A DNA stretch of 9,371 bases from Chloroflexota bacterium (GCA_025450375.1 JANWHO010000209.1:1-9371), one strand, 5' to 3'; shown: positions 1 through 6,348, counted from the first letter of the stretch. The notes: generated from the sequence alone by a model not told the origin. Made by a program: numbers and translations.

Positions 1-889
1 AGAGATCGGGGAAGGCGATCATCGTCAGCTTCCGGCTGACCCCCTGCTCCTTCTGGCGCAAGAGGGCATCGCGCCCAATAAACTGCCCCTTGTCAAAGCG
101 CACGGTCCAGCCGACCCCTGCCTCGATCGGGCTGGTCGTCTCATCCAGGTCAAGCCCATACAGAGGGTACCGCTTCTCGATCCGCACGCTGCGGAGAGCG
201 CCCAGACCGGCGGGGAGCATGCCGAACGGCTTTCCGGCTTCCAGCAGGGCCGCATACATAGAATCGGCATACTCGCCGGGATAGAACAACTCATAGCCCA
301 GTTCACCCGAATACCCGGTCCGCGAAATCATCGTGTTCGGTATCTCGGCCACCGTGCCGTGGGTGAAAGTGTAGTAGGGGAGGGCGGCGGTTGAGAGGTC
401 AGTATCGGTCAGCGTGCCCAGGATCGTTCGCGCCTGTGGCCCTTGCACCGAAAGGAATGCCTGGCCGACGCCCAGGTTGGTAACGGTCGCGTGCAGCCCC
501 TCGGCCTGTTCGGTCATGTAGGCGGCGATGCGATCGACACGCGACGGGGTGGGGCAGAGGCGGAAGTGGGTGGGCGACAGGCGGAAGCAGGTCAGATCGT
601 CGATCATGCCGCCCGCCTGGTTGCAGACCGAGGAATAGAGCACCTTGCCGTCGGTCATGGCCGCCACGTTGTTGACCAGGGTGCGCTGCAAGAGCGCCTC
701 GGCATCGGCGCCCTTGATCTCCACGAACACCTGGTAATAGACATCGTAGAGGCCGGCCTGTTCACGGGTCGCCAGATGCTCGGCCTCCACCGAGGTGAAC
801 TTATAGGCCGAATCGAAGCCAATGCGATCGACCAACTCGGCCCCCAGGGCCACGAACTGATGGTAGTAGGGCGTATGACGGCGCGCCAT
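1..889 (-). CDS. Aminomethyltransferase (GcvT) family protein, 3' end outside window
   Basis: This gene reads without a stop from ATG at 889 to the left edge, giving 296 residues of a family usually about 360 long, so the C-terminal barrel is cut off by the window. GcvT-type proteins bind tetrahydrofolate and move a one-carbon unit from an amine donor. Family landmarks seen: GGMIDDL (94-99, with the conserved Asp pair), LSVQGPQAR (146-154), SRTGYSGELGYEL (189-201), and LYGLDLDE...SPIEAGVGWTV followed by KGQFIGRDALL (243-277). Departures from the GcvT consensus as I remember it: the DVSHMG segment reads DVYYQV (49-54), the VVNAS segment reads LCPTPS (111-116) and GAR-SLRLE reads GALRSVRIE (230-238). 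It is therefore probably a paralogue acting on another methylated amine rather than the T-protein of glycine cleavage; no gcvH or gcvP is visible. The start is fixed by a strong GAGGAG Shine-Dalgarno just upstream. It is last in a minus-strand operon, 27 nt after the preceding frame. Confidence 0.85.
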   Translation of the reverse strand, partial: MARRHTPYYHQFVALGAELVDRIGFDSAYKFTSVEAEHLATREQAGLYDVYYQVFVEIKGADAEALLQRTLVNNVAAMTDGKVLYSSVCNQAGGMIDDLTCFRLSPTHFRLCPTPSRVDRIAAYMTEQAEGLHATVTNLGVGQAFLSVQGPQARTILGTLTDTDLSTAALPYYTFTHGTVAEIPNTMISRTGYSGELGYELFYPGEYADSMYAALLEAGKPFGMLPAGLGALRSVRIEKRYPLYGLDLDETTSPIEAGVGWTVRFDKGQFIGRDALLRQKEQGVSRKLTMIAFPDL

Positions 890-892
890 ATC

Positions 893-902
893 CACTCCTC
901 CT
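893..902 (-). promoter_or_regulatory. Strong Shine-Dalgarno of the GcvT-like gene
   Basis: On the minus strand the sequence GAGGAGGAGT lies a few bases before the ATG at 889. It matches the anti-Shine-Dalgarno well and decides the start. It also shows that this gene is initiated independently of the overlapping genes upstream in the operon. Confidence 0.7.
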
Positions 903-916
903 CGATCTGGATGCTC

Positions 917-1171
917 TTACCCGGCCTCGCCGCCGGGATGCGGGCTGGAGTTCAGGATACCTGATGAGGGAGCGATCGCCTGGCGGTAGAGATAGCGATC
1001 TATAGACTCCACCAGCCGCGCTTCAATCACGCCATGCTGACCCTTCGGCAGCGGCAGGCGCAGGATCTCCCCGCGCACCAGTTCGTGGAGGCAGGTATCC
1101 TCCGACTGGAGCATGAGGTCGGCAAAGCGCATGCGTCGCCCCGATGTACCCGCCTGGGGTATTTCAGCCAT
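917..1171 (-). pseudogene. Uma2-like (DUF820) N-terminal fragment
   Basis: This is an 84-residue frame with ATG at 1171 and TAA at 917-919. Residues around LHELVRGEILRLPLPKGQHG, preceded by RRMRFADLML and followed by an amphipathic helix (IEARLVESIDRYLYR), resemble the N-terminal part of Uma2-family proteins, where the pattern is ELV.GE...MP.P...HG followed by a helix. Resemblance stops there: the tail is an unrelated Pro/Ser/Gly-rich stretch, and the PD...E..K nuclease core of this family of about 190 residues is absent. I read it as a truncated remnant, although it may still be translated, because its start overlaps the stop of the PH-domain gene by 8 nt (ATGGCTGA) and it sits in register in the operon. 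Alternative: an unrelated small protein that resembles Uma2 only by chance. No remainder of the domain is seen in the other frames before the GcvT-like gene. Confidence 0.5.
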
Positions 1172-1691
1172 GGCGGGCGGATACCTCAATGGTCTCGAAT
1201 TGCCGGCGTACCCCGCCGAGAAAAGCCTCGGCATCCACGGGACTAATCAGCAAGGGACGGCCCCGCCGGCGCTCGATCAAGATCAGGCGGTCCAGGTTGG
1301 TGGCATGCATGGACACCGAGCCCAGCCCGGGGAACCGGTAGCGGCCGGCCCAGCCGAAGAGGCCGCCGGTCCCGAAGAGGCGGAGGGCGCCATCCACGGC
1401 GGGACGGGGCAGCGGGTGGACCGCTTTCAGGCGCGAGAGGGGGATGCGGAGGGTCCGCATGGCCCGTCGCTCGATGTACAGGGCGTGCGCGTCCACCGCG
1501 TACCCTTCGGGCGATCCGGCATAGGCCAGGGCGGGCAGGATGACGAGCGGCGCGTCGAGCAGCATGATCGGCGGGGCCAACTGATGGATCATGTAGACCA
1601 GCACCAGCAGCCCCAGCAAGCCCGCCAGGGTACAGATGGTGCGAATCAGGGCTGCCCGATCAAGGGGCGCCACTCGGTAGCGCTGGATCAC
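1164..1691 (-). CDS. Membrane protein with bacterial PH domain
   Basis: This 175-residue protein has two hydrophobic helices close together (about 13-34 and 39-58) and then a soluble domain (about 61-163). The domain pattern LRLFGTGGLFG...YRFPGLG, a later MHATN strand, LILIERRRGRPLLISP and the final helix DAEAFLGGVRRQF match bacterial PH-fold domains of the bPH type (PF10882-like as I recall it). Such proteins are membrane-anchored and of mostly unknown function; some act in envelope or stress responses. The start is a GTG at 1691 whose last two bases belong to the TGA of the upstream M24 peptidase gene (GTGA, 4-nt overlap), which favours translational coupling. Its own stop overlaps the next start by 8 nt. 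Family assignment comes from motif reading; no catalytic function is implied. Confidence 0.75.
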   Translation of the reverse strand: MIQRYRVAPLDRAALIRTICTLAGLLGLLVLVYMIHQLAPPIMLLDAPLVILPALAYAGSPEGYAVDAHALYIERRAMRTLRIPLSRLKAVHPLPRPAVDGALRLFGTGGLFGWAGRYRFPGLGSVSMHATNLDRLILIERRRGRPLLISPVDAEAFLGGVRRQFETIEVSARHG

Positions 1692-2836
1692 ACTACCAAC
1701 ACCTTCTCAAAGTGGGTCAAGTTCCGGCAGCCGTCCGCGGTCACCACCACCAGATCCTCGATCCGGACCCCGCCGATCGCCGGATCATACAGCCCCGGCT
1801 CGACCGTGACGACCTGGCCCTCGTGGAGCGTCTCGTCATGGAAGCTCATCCGCGGTCCCTCGTGAATTTCCAACCCCACCCCGTGACCCAGGCCATGGAT
1901 GAACCCGGTGGGAGGGATACTGCCGGTCCGCAGGCTGGTGGGGTAACCAGCTTCCTCATAGACTTGGCACGCGGCCTCGTAGACGTCCTTGCCGCTCACC
2001 CCGCCGGCGATCAGGGCCAGCGCCGCTTCTTGCGCGTGGAGCGTGGCCTCGTACATCCGGCGGATCTCGGGCCCCGGATCACCCTTGCTCACCGTGCGGG
2101 TCATATCGGCGAAGTAGCGATTATCCTTGTGGCGGGGGAAAATGTCGAGCACGATTGGCGCCTCGGCCCGGAGGTGGCCGGCACCCCGATGGTGCGGGCT
2201 GGCCGTATCGGTGCCGCCAGAGGTGATCGTCCCCTCGGCCAGGCAGTGCTCCTCCAGGAATACCCGATCGGTGGCCAGGTGGAGATCCTCGGCGGTGAGT
2301 GGGCGTCCCTCGTGGTAGAGAAAGCCGGCGCGGACCTCGCTGCCGGCGATCAGATCGATGGCGCGGCGCATCGCCTTCTCGGTGGCGCGCTGGGTCACCT
2401 CGATAGCGGCGATCTCGTCCGGTCGCTTGACCAGCCGCTCGCGGGCCTTCACCTCCGGGTCGCAGATCACCTCGATTCCCTTCGCCCGCAGATAATCGAC
2501 CGTGCTGAGGGGAATGGTGTCGGGCACGGTCACCATGCGCACCCCGGCGGATTCCAGCAGCGTACGCGCCACCTCGGCCATCGCTAGATGATGAGGGAGC
2601 GATTCGGCGCGAGCGCGCTGATAGCCAAGCGCGGGATCAAGGGACGAACGCACGTCGGCGATCCGTGAATGGCGGCGTGCCTCCTCGGCCTCGAAGCCGG
2701 AGCAGACGAGGGTTTCCTGGTCTCCGGCGCGCAGATAGATCACCGGATCGCCGAACAGGAAACCAATCGCGTGGTACATATCGGCGTTGTTGGTGCTGTC
2801 GCCGATCAGCAGTAAGGCTCGATCCTCGGCGCTCAT
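1688..2836 (-). CDS. M24 family metallopeptidase (Xaa-Pro dipeptidase/aminopeptidase-like)
   Basis: This 382-residue protein has the two-domain layout of prolidase and aminopeptidase P. Residues about 1-130 form a creatinase-type N-terminal domain and about 135-382 the pita-bread catalytic domain. All five dinuclear-metal ligands can be placed: Asp231 (VLDIFPR), Asp244 (YFADMTRT), His318 (IHGLGHGVGLEIHE), Glu346 (VTVEPGLY) and Glu360 (GVRIEDLVVV). Accessory histidines His314 and His325 are also present, so it should be an active metallohydrolase, most likely cleaving X-Pro bonds in the cytoplasm (no signal peptide). Intact ligands argue against creatinase, which lacks metal. The interval between the two Asp ligands is 12 residues, versus 10 in E. 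coli-type PepQ/PepP as I recall it, typical of the DIFPR subgroup. ATG at 2836 is preceded by AAGGAG at 2847-2852. It is the first gene of the minus-strand operon; its TGA overlaps the next GTG. Confidence 0.9.
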   Translation of the reverse strand: MSAEDRALLLIGDSTNNADMYHAIGFLFGDPVIYLRAGDQETLVCSGFEAEEARRHSRIADVRSSLDPALGYQRARAESLPHHLAMAEVARTLLESAGVRMVTVPDTIPLSTVDYLRAKGIEVICDPEVKARERLVKRPDEIAAIEVTQRATEKAMRRAIDLIAGSEVRAGFLYHEGRPLTAEDLHLATDRVFLEEHCLAEGTITSGGTDTASPHHRGAGHLRAEAPIVLDIFPRHKDNRYFADMTRTVSKGDPGPEIRRMYEATLHAQEAALALIAGGVSGKDVYEAACQVYEEAGYPTSLRTGSIPPTGFIHGLGHGVGLEIHEGPRMSFHDETLHEGQVVTVEPGLYDPAIGGVRIEDLVVVTADGCRNLTHFEKVLVV

Positions 2837-3040
2837 GGCCGCCGCGCTCCTTCATCCTCATGCGTCTTTCGCGTCATCCCATCATCGTACCAGTGTTTGC
2901 GGGCCAGCAACATTAACACATCGTTTACAGATCGGCAATACCCCTACAATGGGCCTGGTATACGGTAGAATCAGCCCAAGAGGGTGGTAGAATAGGCAAG
3001 GTACGATCTCGGCGGTCACCGGGAAGAAGTGGCGACGACC
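2837..3040. promoter_or_regulatory. Divergent control region between M24 operon and exported pair
   Basis: About 200 bp without a gene separates two divergent starts, and it is visibly richer in A/T than the flanking genes. On the plus strand it holds TTTACA (2924-2929) and TACAAT (2945-2950) with a 15-nt spacer, and two further -10-like TAGAAT boxes (2966-2971 and 2988-2993). On the minus strand TTGCCG (2933-2938) and TAATGT (2910-2915) are 17 nt apart, a weak sigma-70-like pair for the M24 operon. These are motif matches only, and I cannot tell which are used. Confidence 0.45.
2964..2993 (+). repeat. Short direct repeat GGTAGAAT, two copies 22 nt apart
   Basis: GGTAGAAT occurs at 2964-2971 and again at 2986-2993, a spacing of about two helical turns, between the putative promoter and the start of the exported-protein pair. 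This may be a tandem operator or alternative -10 elements. At 8 bp each, chance occurrence is possible. Confidence 0.35.
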
Positions 3041-3835
3041 ATGATCAGGCGGATGGGCGCCATATTGTGCATGCTGGCGGCGCTGGGCGCTGCCTTCCCG
3101 CTTGCCACGGGAACCGCGCACGGTAGGCAGACGCGCGCCGCGGTCGTGGGCTGCGGGGATTCCGCGAACCAGACCTCGTTCCAAACGGGCGACACGCGCG
3201 TACTGGTCTGCCCCGCCACCGTGACCTCCGGCCAACTGATCCGCTTCACCGTGCATACCCGCCGGTTCGCCGATGTGAGCGTCACCCTGTCGTATCCCGA
3301 TACTACCAACAGCGTCGTAAGCGGCGCCGCCAACCGCCAGGGCACCGCCATTCTGGAGGCGCCGGTGCAATATAACCCGATTAACCGCTATGTCCAGGCC
3401 CAATTCACGATCAGCAGCACGCGCCAGGGCCATACGGATGAGGTGTCCGGCACCTTTACCATTGCCCAGGCCACCCCGCTCGCCGATGTCCAGTTGTTGG
3501 CTCGTCCGCGGTATCTGGATCGCTGGTGCCCCGCCGCGACGGATTCCTGTCGTGTCCGTGATAACGCGACCATCCTGATCCGCGTACAGAGCACCGCCGG
3601 GGCCCAGGTGAGCCTCAGTCTTCAGTACCCTGATGGGGTGCCGGAATCCTGCCCGAACAACAATCTGACTGGTACTACCTTCGCCAATCCTACTGGCGCC
3701 TATGCCTGTGAATTGCCGGTATCCTTCCCGCCCAAGTTGATCGGCAAGGGTGTGCAAATCAAGATCATCGCGCAGGTCAGTTCAGGTGGCTTCACGGTGA
3801 ACCGCTCGCTGCTCATGACTCTTGTTACCCGCTGA
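3041..3835 (+). CDS. Exported protein with two tandem beta-sandwich-like repeats, unknown function
   Basis: This 264-residue protein begins with a typical signal peptide (MIRRM, hydrophobic core to about residue 22, then ATGTAHG before the mature part). The mature protein looks like two related beta-rich domains: FTVHTRRFADVSVTLSYPD (69-87) aligns with ILIRVQSTAGAQVSLSLQYPD (178-198), and QGTAILEAPVQY (100-111) with TGAYACELPVSF (218-229). It carries cysteines at 38, 57, 163, 170, 204 and 223, compatible with extracellular disulfides. There is no lipobox and no catalytic motif. I do not recognise a named family; it may be a binding or structural partner of the next gene, whose ATG overlaps this stop by one base (TGATG). 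Start: ATG at 3041 gives the best signal-peptide n-region. A GTG at 3029 in the same frame would add four residues, and neither has a well-spaced Shine-Dalgarno. Confidence 0.75.
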   Translation: MIRRMGAILCMLAALGAAFPLATGTAHGRQTRAAVVGCGDSANQTSFQTGDTRVLVCPATVTSGQLIRFTVHTRRFADVSVTLSYPDTTNSVVSGAANRQGTAILEAPVQYNPINRYVQAQFTISSTRQGHTDEVSGTFTIAQATPLADVQLLARPRYLDRWCPAATDSCRVRDNATILIRVQSTAGAQVSLSLQYPDGVPESCPNNNLTGTTFANPTGAYACELPVSFPPKLIGKGVQIKIIAQVSSGGFTVNRSLLMTLVTR

Positions 3836-5310
3836 TGCGGCGCCGTCTCCAGGCGCTTCTGGCCGTGCTTGCCGGGGTGGCGTTCGCCCTGGCCGTGCTT
3901 GCGGTCAGCGGCGCCTTTTCCTCCGTGCCGCGGGCGGTGCCCACCCTACCGCCCACCGTGGCGGCGATCGGCACCGACTCCCATGCCCTTCAGGAGATCC
4001 CGCTGAGGTTAGGGGTTAGCGTCGGAATCGACGATCGCCGTGATCCCAGTATCGCCGCCGTGCTGCGTGACGCCGGTGCGCGGGTGGCCCGCTTTGGCGG
4101 CCTGGGATCCGACGACTACGACTGGGAAACCGGCTGCCGCTATGGTGATTCGGGGAATCAGCGCGAATGTACGGGCGCTCCAGGCAGGAATGGGGCGCTG
4201 GATCAATTTCTCCGCTTCGCCGCCCAGATTGGAGCCCAGCCCGTCATCGTGGTAAACGGCGAGGTGGACGCCCCCCAGCAAGCCGCCCGCATGGTCTCCT
4301 ATTACGAACGGCACTGTCTCCCGGACCTTACGCGGCCGGGCCGGCCTTGTATGCAGCCGTACTGGGAAATCGGGAACTCCCCCGCCAATTGGAAGCACTT
4401 CGCCGTACCGCTTGCCGCTCGTTTGCCCGATGACGCCTACACCATCCAGCCCGATCAGTACGCGGCGCTGGTCGTGTCCTACGCGGCGGCCATGCGGCGC
4501 GCGGCCCCGTGTGGAAGCTGCCTGAAAATCGTCGCCGACGAATGGATTACCGGCGCCACCGATCAGAGCTGGACCGACGCCGTGGCCGCCATCGATACCC
4601 ATTATTCGCCGCTTCTTTACTCATCCTCGGGACCCGAGCCGGTCCCCAGCGTGGGCGATATCATGAGCGCCGCCCAGAGCGGTTTCGGCGGGCGGCCCAG
4701 TATCGATACCCGGCTGAGCGACTTGCGGGAGAGTCTGGATCAGTTCAGCAACGGACAGCATATCGGGATCATGGTGGGCCAGTGGTCGATCGACGCCAAC
4801 GCGGCGGCGCTGCAAGAGCCGCCGGTCTACGGCGGCTACGCGCAGGCGATCTTCGCCGCCGATCTGTTCGTCCGCTTATGGCAAGACGCCCAGCCCGGAG
4901 GACCCAATCCCCTGCTCCTGGCCACGCAGTACCCGCTCAGCGGCAGCGGGCAGGAGCCATTCAGCTACGCTACCGGCCTCCCACGCCCAGCGGCCCAGGT
5001 CTATGCCCTGGTGGACCGCTACCTTGGCGCCCACCCACTGCCTTTGCGCCTGGGTATCGACCTTCGCCGAGAGGGTATTCTCGCCGCCGCCGCCATAGGC
5101 GATGACCGTGTAACCAGCGTCCTCTTGGTCAACTCGGACCGCCGTCACGCGCATACGCTGACATTCCAGGGGCTTCCAGCCGGTCCGCGCAATCTGTGGT
5201 GGTTTGCGCGGGCTGGGGACGGCAACGCCGGCCCCCTCCAGCATACTCGCCTGACCGGCCCTGTTGTCACCCTGCCCCCCTGGACGATTGCCGTACTGCG
5301 AGTGGGATAG
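3835..5310 (+). CDS. Exported GH-A clan (GH51/GH39-like) TIM-barrel protein with altered catalytic positions
   Basis: This 491-residue protein has an N-terminal hydrophobic segment (about 6-28) acting as signal peptide or anchor, a TIM-barrel region (about 56-400) and a C-terminal beta-domain (about 405-491, with LLVNS and a closing PPWTIAVLRV strand). The order of motifs follows clan GH-A enzymes such as arabinofuranosidases: ARFGGLGSDDYDW (85-97), YWEIGNS (176-182), YAAAMRRAAP then LKIVADEW, DTHYSP (254-259), GIMVGQWSID (311-320), and YAQAIFAADLFVRLW (335-349). In active relatives the fourth-strand motif is WEIGNE or similar and the seventh-strand motif is EW; here they read GNS (Ser182) and GQW (Gln316), so both expected catalytic Glu appear to be lost. 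Cysteines 101, 112, 161, 172, 226 and 229 suggest disulfides. It is translationally coupled to the preceding exported protein. Probably a carbohydrate-binding pseudoenzyme or an enzyme with a different mechanism; the family match is by motif only. Confidence 0.7.
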   Translation: MRRRLQALLAVLAGVAFALAVLAVSGAFSSVPRAVPTLPPTVAAIGTDSHALQEIPLRLGVSVGIDDRRDPSIAAVLRDAGARVARFGGLGSDDYDWETGCRYGDSGNQRECTGAPGRNGALDQFLRFAAQIGAQPVIVVNGEVDAPQQAARMVSYYERHCLPDLTRPGRPCMQPYWEIGNSPANWKHFAVPLAARLPDDAYTIQPDQYAALVVSYAAAMRRAAPCGSCLKIVADEWITGATDQSWTDAVAAIDTHYSPLLYSSSGPEPVPSVGDIMSAAQSGFGGRPSIDTRLSDLRESLDQFSNGQHIGIMVGQWSIDANAAALQEPPVYGGYAQAIFAADLFVRLWQDAQPGGPNPLLLATQYPLSGSGQEPFSYATGLPRPAAQVYALVDRYLGAHPLPLRLGIDLRREGILAAAAIGDDRVTSVLLVNSDRRHAHTLTFQGLPAGPRNLWWFARAGDGNAGPLQHTRLTGPVVTLPPWTIAVLRVG

Positions 5311-5333
5311 AGCCGATTATTACCCACGTTTTG

Positions 5334-5399
5334 GTAGGGGCACCCCTCGTGGGTGCCCTCGGGCCAGCCACCAAGGGCACCCACGAGGGGTGCCCCTAC
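5334..5399. repeat. Long perfect palindrome (26-bp arms, 14-nt loop), GAPLVGAL/KGTHEGCPY-type intergenic repeat
   Basis: Arms at 5334-5359 and 5374-5399 are exact reverse complements over 26 bp, separated by a 14-nt loop (CGGGCCAGCCACCA). Each arm also contains its own small hairpin, GGGCACCC-ctcgt-GGGTGCCC, so the element can fold as one long stem or as two short ones. Translated, it gives the GAPLVGAL...KGTHEGCPY string that I remember as a frequent false-protein artefact from dispersed repeats in Chloroflexota and some other genomes, so it is probably one copy of a dispersed REP- or MITE-like family. It lies between convergent genes and would also work as a barrier to transcription from both sides. 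No U-tract follows it and no clear target duplication is seen. Confidence 0.85.
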
Positions 5400-5444
5400 A
5401 ACTTACGCAGCCTTTCTTGCCACCAGAGAGATAGAGAAGAGGCG

Positions 5445-6173
5445 CTAGCCGCCCAGGAACGGTGAGTAGCGGGCGAGCGTGACCAGCGTCCCCGAAAGGA
5501 CCAACAGACCGGTGAGCACCAGGGCGGTGCCGCTGATCAGGTTGATGACTGGGAGCCAGCGGGAAATCCGGCGGAAGGCGGGCGTGATCCGGTCGATCAG
5601 CAGGCCGGTGATCAGGAAGGGCAGTCCAAGACCAAAGGAGTAGATCAAGAGCAAGACCACCCCTTCCCGCAGCGAGGCGGTGCTGGCGGCCATGGTCAGG
5701 ACCGAGCCGAGAAACGGCCCCACGCAGGGGGTCCAGCCTGCCCCAAAGGCCAGCCCGATCAAGGCCGACTTGAGGACCGCCGGATCGCCCCGCTCCACAT
5801 GCACCCGTCGTTCGCGGAGCAGCGGCAGGATGCTGAGGACACCCGCCACCTGCAAACCGGCGAGGATCAGGATGACCCCAGCCACCCGCTGGACGATTTG
5901 CTGGTGGGAACGGAGGTAGTCGCCCAGCGAGCTGGCGGTGGCGCCGAGGGCGACGAAGATGAGGGAAAAGCCCAGGACGAAGAACACGGCGTGGAGCGCC
6001 ACCTGCCAGCGGAGGTCGCGCGGATCCTCGGCGGCCCGTGCTTGCGATCCCGCCGTGCCCGCCAGGTAGGAAAGATAGCCGGGCACCAGGGGAAAGACGC
6101 AGGGCGAGAGAAACGAGGCGAGTCCGGCCAAAAAAGCGCCGCTCATCCCTACCGGGGTTAGGTTGACGACCAC
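5445..6173 (-). CDS. ccdA: Cytochrome c biogenesis protein CcdA (thiol-disulfide electron carrier)
   Basis: This 242-residue protein has six hydrophobic helices in the CcdA/DsbD-beta arrangement. The two redox cysteines are Cys25 in FLSPCVFPLVPGYLSYLAG and Cys150 in FGAGWTPCVGPFLGSVL, each in helix 1 or 4 beside the conserved prolines. CcdA passes electrons from cytoplasmic thioredoxin across the membrane to extracytoplasmic thiol proteins, which in turn reduce apocytochrome c or other disulfide proteins. The GTG start at 6173 is supported by GGAGG five bases upstream; an internal ATG at 6146 would remove nine residues and lacks such a site. No ResA/CcsX, CcsA/CcsB or thioredoxin gene is adjacent, so the partner lies elsewhere. 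It stands alone on the minus strand, convergent with the GH-like gene and divergent from the FapA-PilZ gene. Confidence 0.93.
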   Translation of the reverse strand: MVVNLTPVGMSGAFLAGLASFLSPCVFPLVPGYLSYLAGTAGSQARAAEDPRDLRWQVALHAVFFVLGFSLIFVALGATASSLGDYLRSHQQIVQRVAGVILILAGLQVAGVLSILPLLRERRVHVERGDPAVLKSALIGLAFGAGWTPCVGPFLGSVLTMAASTASLREGVVLLLIYSFGLGLPFLITGLLIDRITPAFRRISRWLPVINLISGTALVLTGLLVLSGTLVTLARYSPFLGG

Positions 6174-6348
6174 GAAGTCCTCCGAAGCGGGAAGCGCCGT
6201 ATGGCGCGCTCCTCATCCCAATATACGGGGAATCGCATGATCGGGTTAGCGACAGCGAATCAGGCTATCGCGCGCGAGCGCGGGTGTGGTACGCTGGGCT
6301 GCAAGCAGCAGGTTGGGAACGGCTATTTCGCGAGGGGAATGGTTACCA
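6174..6348. promoter_or_regulatory. Divergent control region between ccdA and the FapA-PilZ gene
   Basis: No gene is seen in this 175-bp stretch. For ccdA (minus), TATATT at 6220-6225 is a good -10 box with about 40 nt of leader, which includes a GGAGG ribosome site and a small AGCGC/GCGCT hairpin; no convincing -35 is found. For the plus-strand gene I see no clear promoter, only the GAGGGGAA ribosome site at 6332-6339. Confidence 0.4.

Noticed and set aside
920..937. Hairpin CCCGGC/GCCGGG as a terminator before the GcvT-like gene
   Set aside because: It has only six pairs, no T-tract, and lies inside the end of the short Uma2-like frame within an operon.
443..964. Plus-strand open frame of 173 codons
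   Set aside because: It is antisense to the GcvT-like gene, which has clear family motifs; the plus-strand protein has no recognisable domain and reflects GC-rich codon bias.
1712..2587. Plus-strand open frame of 291 codons
   Set aside because: It is antisense to the M24 peptidase with all metal ligands intact; no domain is recognisable in the plus-strand translation.
1688..2836. Creatinase or DddP-type function for the M24 protein, paired with a DmdA-like GcvT protein
   Set aside because: All five metal ligands of the peptidase type are present, so creatinase is unlikely, and I see no specific DddP or DmdA signature; prolidase-like is the safer call.
2882..3757. Minus-strand open frame of 291 codons
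   Set aside because: It is antisense to the exported protein with a signal peptide and covers the divergent promoter region; it is His/Arg/Gly-rich shadow coding.
5196..5465. Plus-strand frame ending in GAPLVGAL...KGTHEGCPY
   Set aside because: It is the translated intergenic palindrome joined to an out-of-frame part of the GH-like gene, a known type of false protein.
5320..6216. Minus-strand open frame of 298 codons reading through the palindrome
   Set aside because: It is a frame shadow of ccdA, whose helices and cysteines are in the other frame; its tail is the translated repeat.
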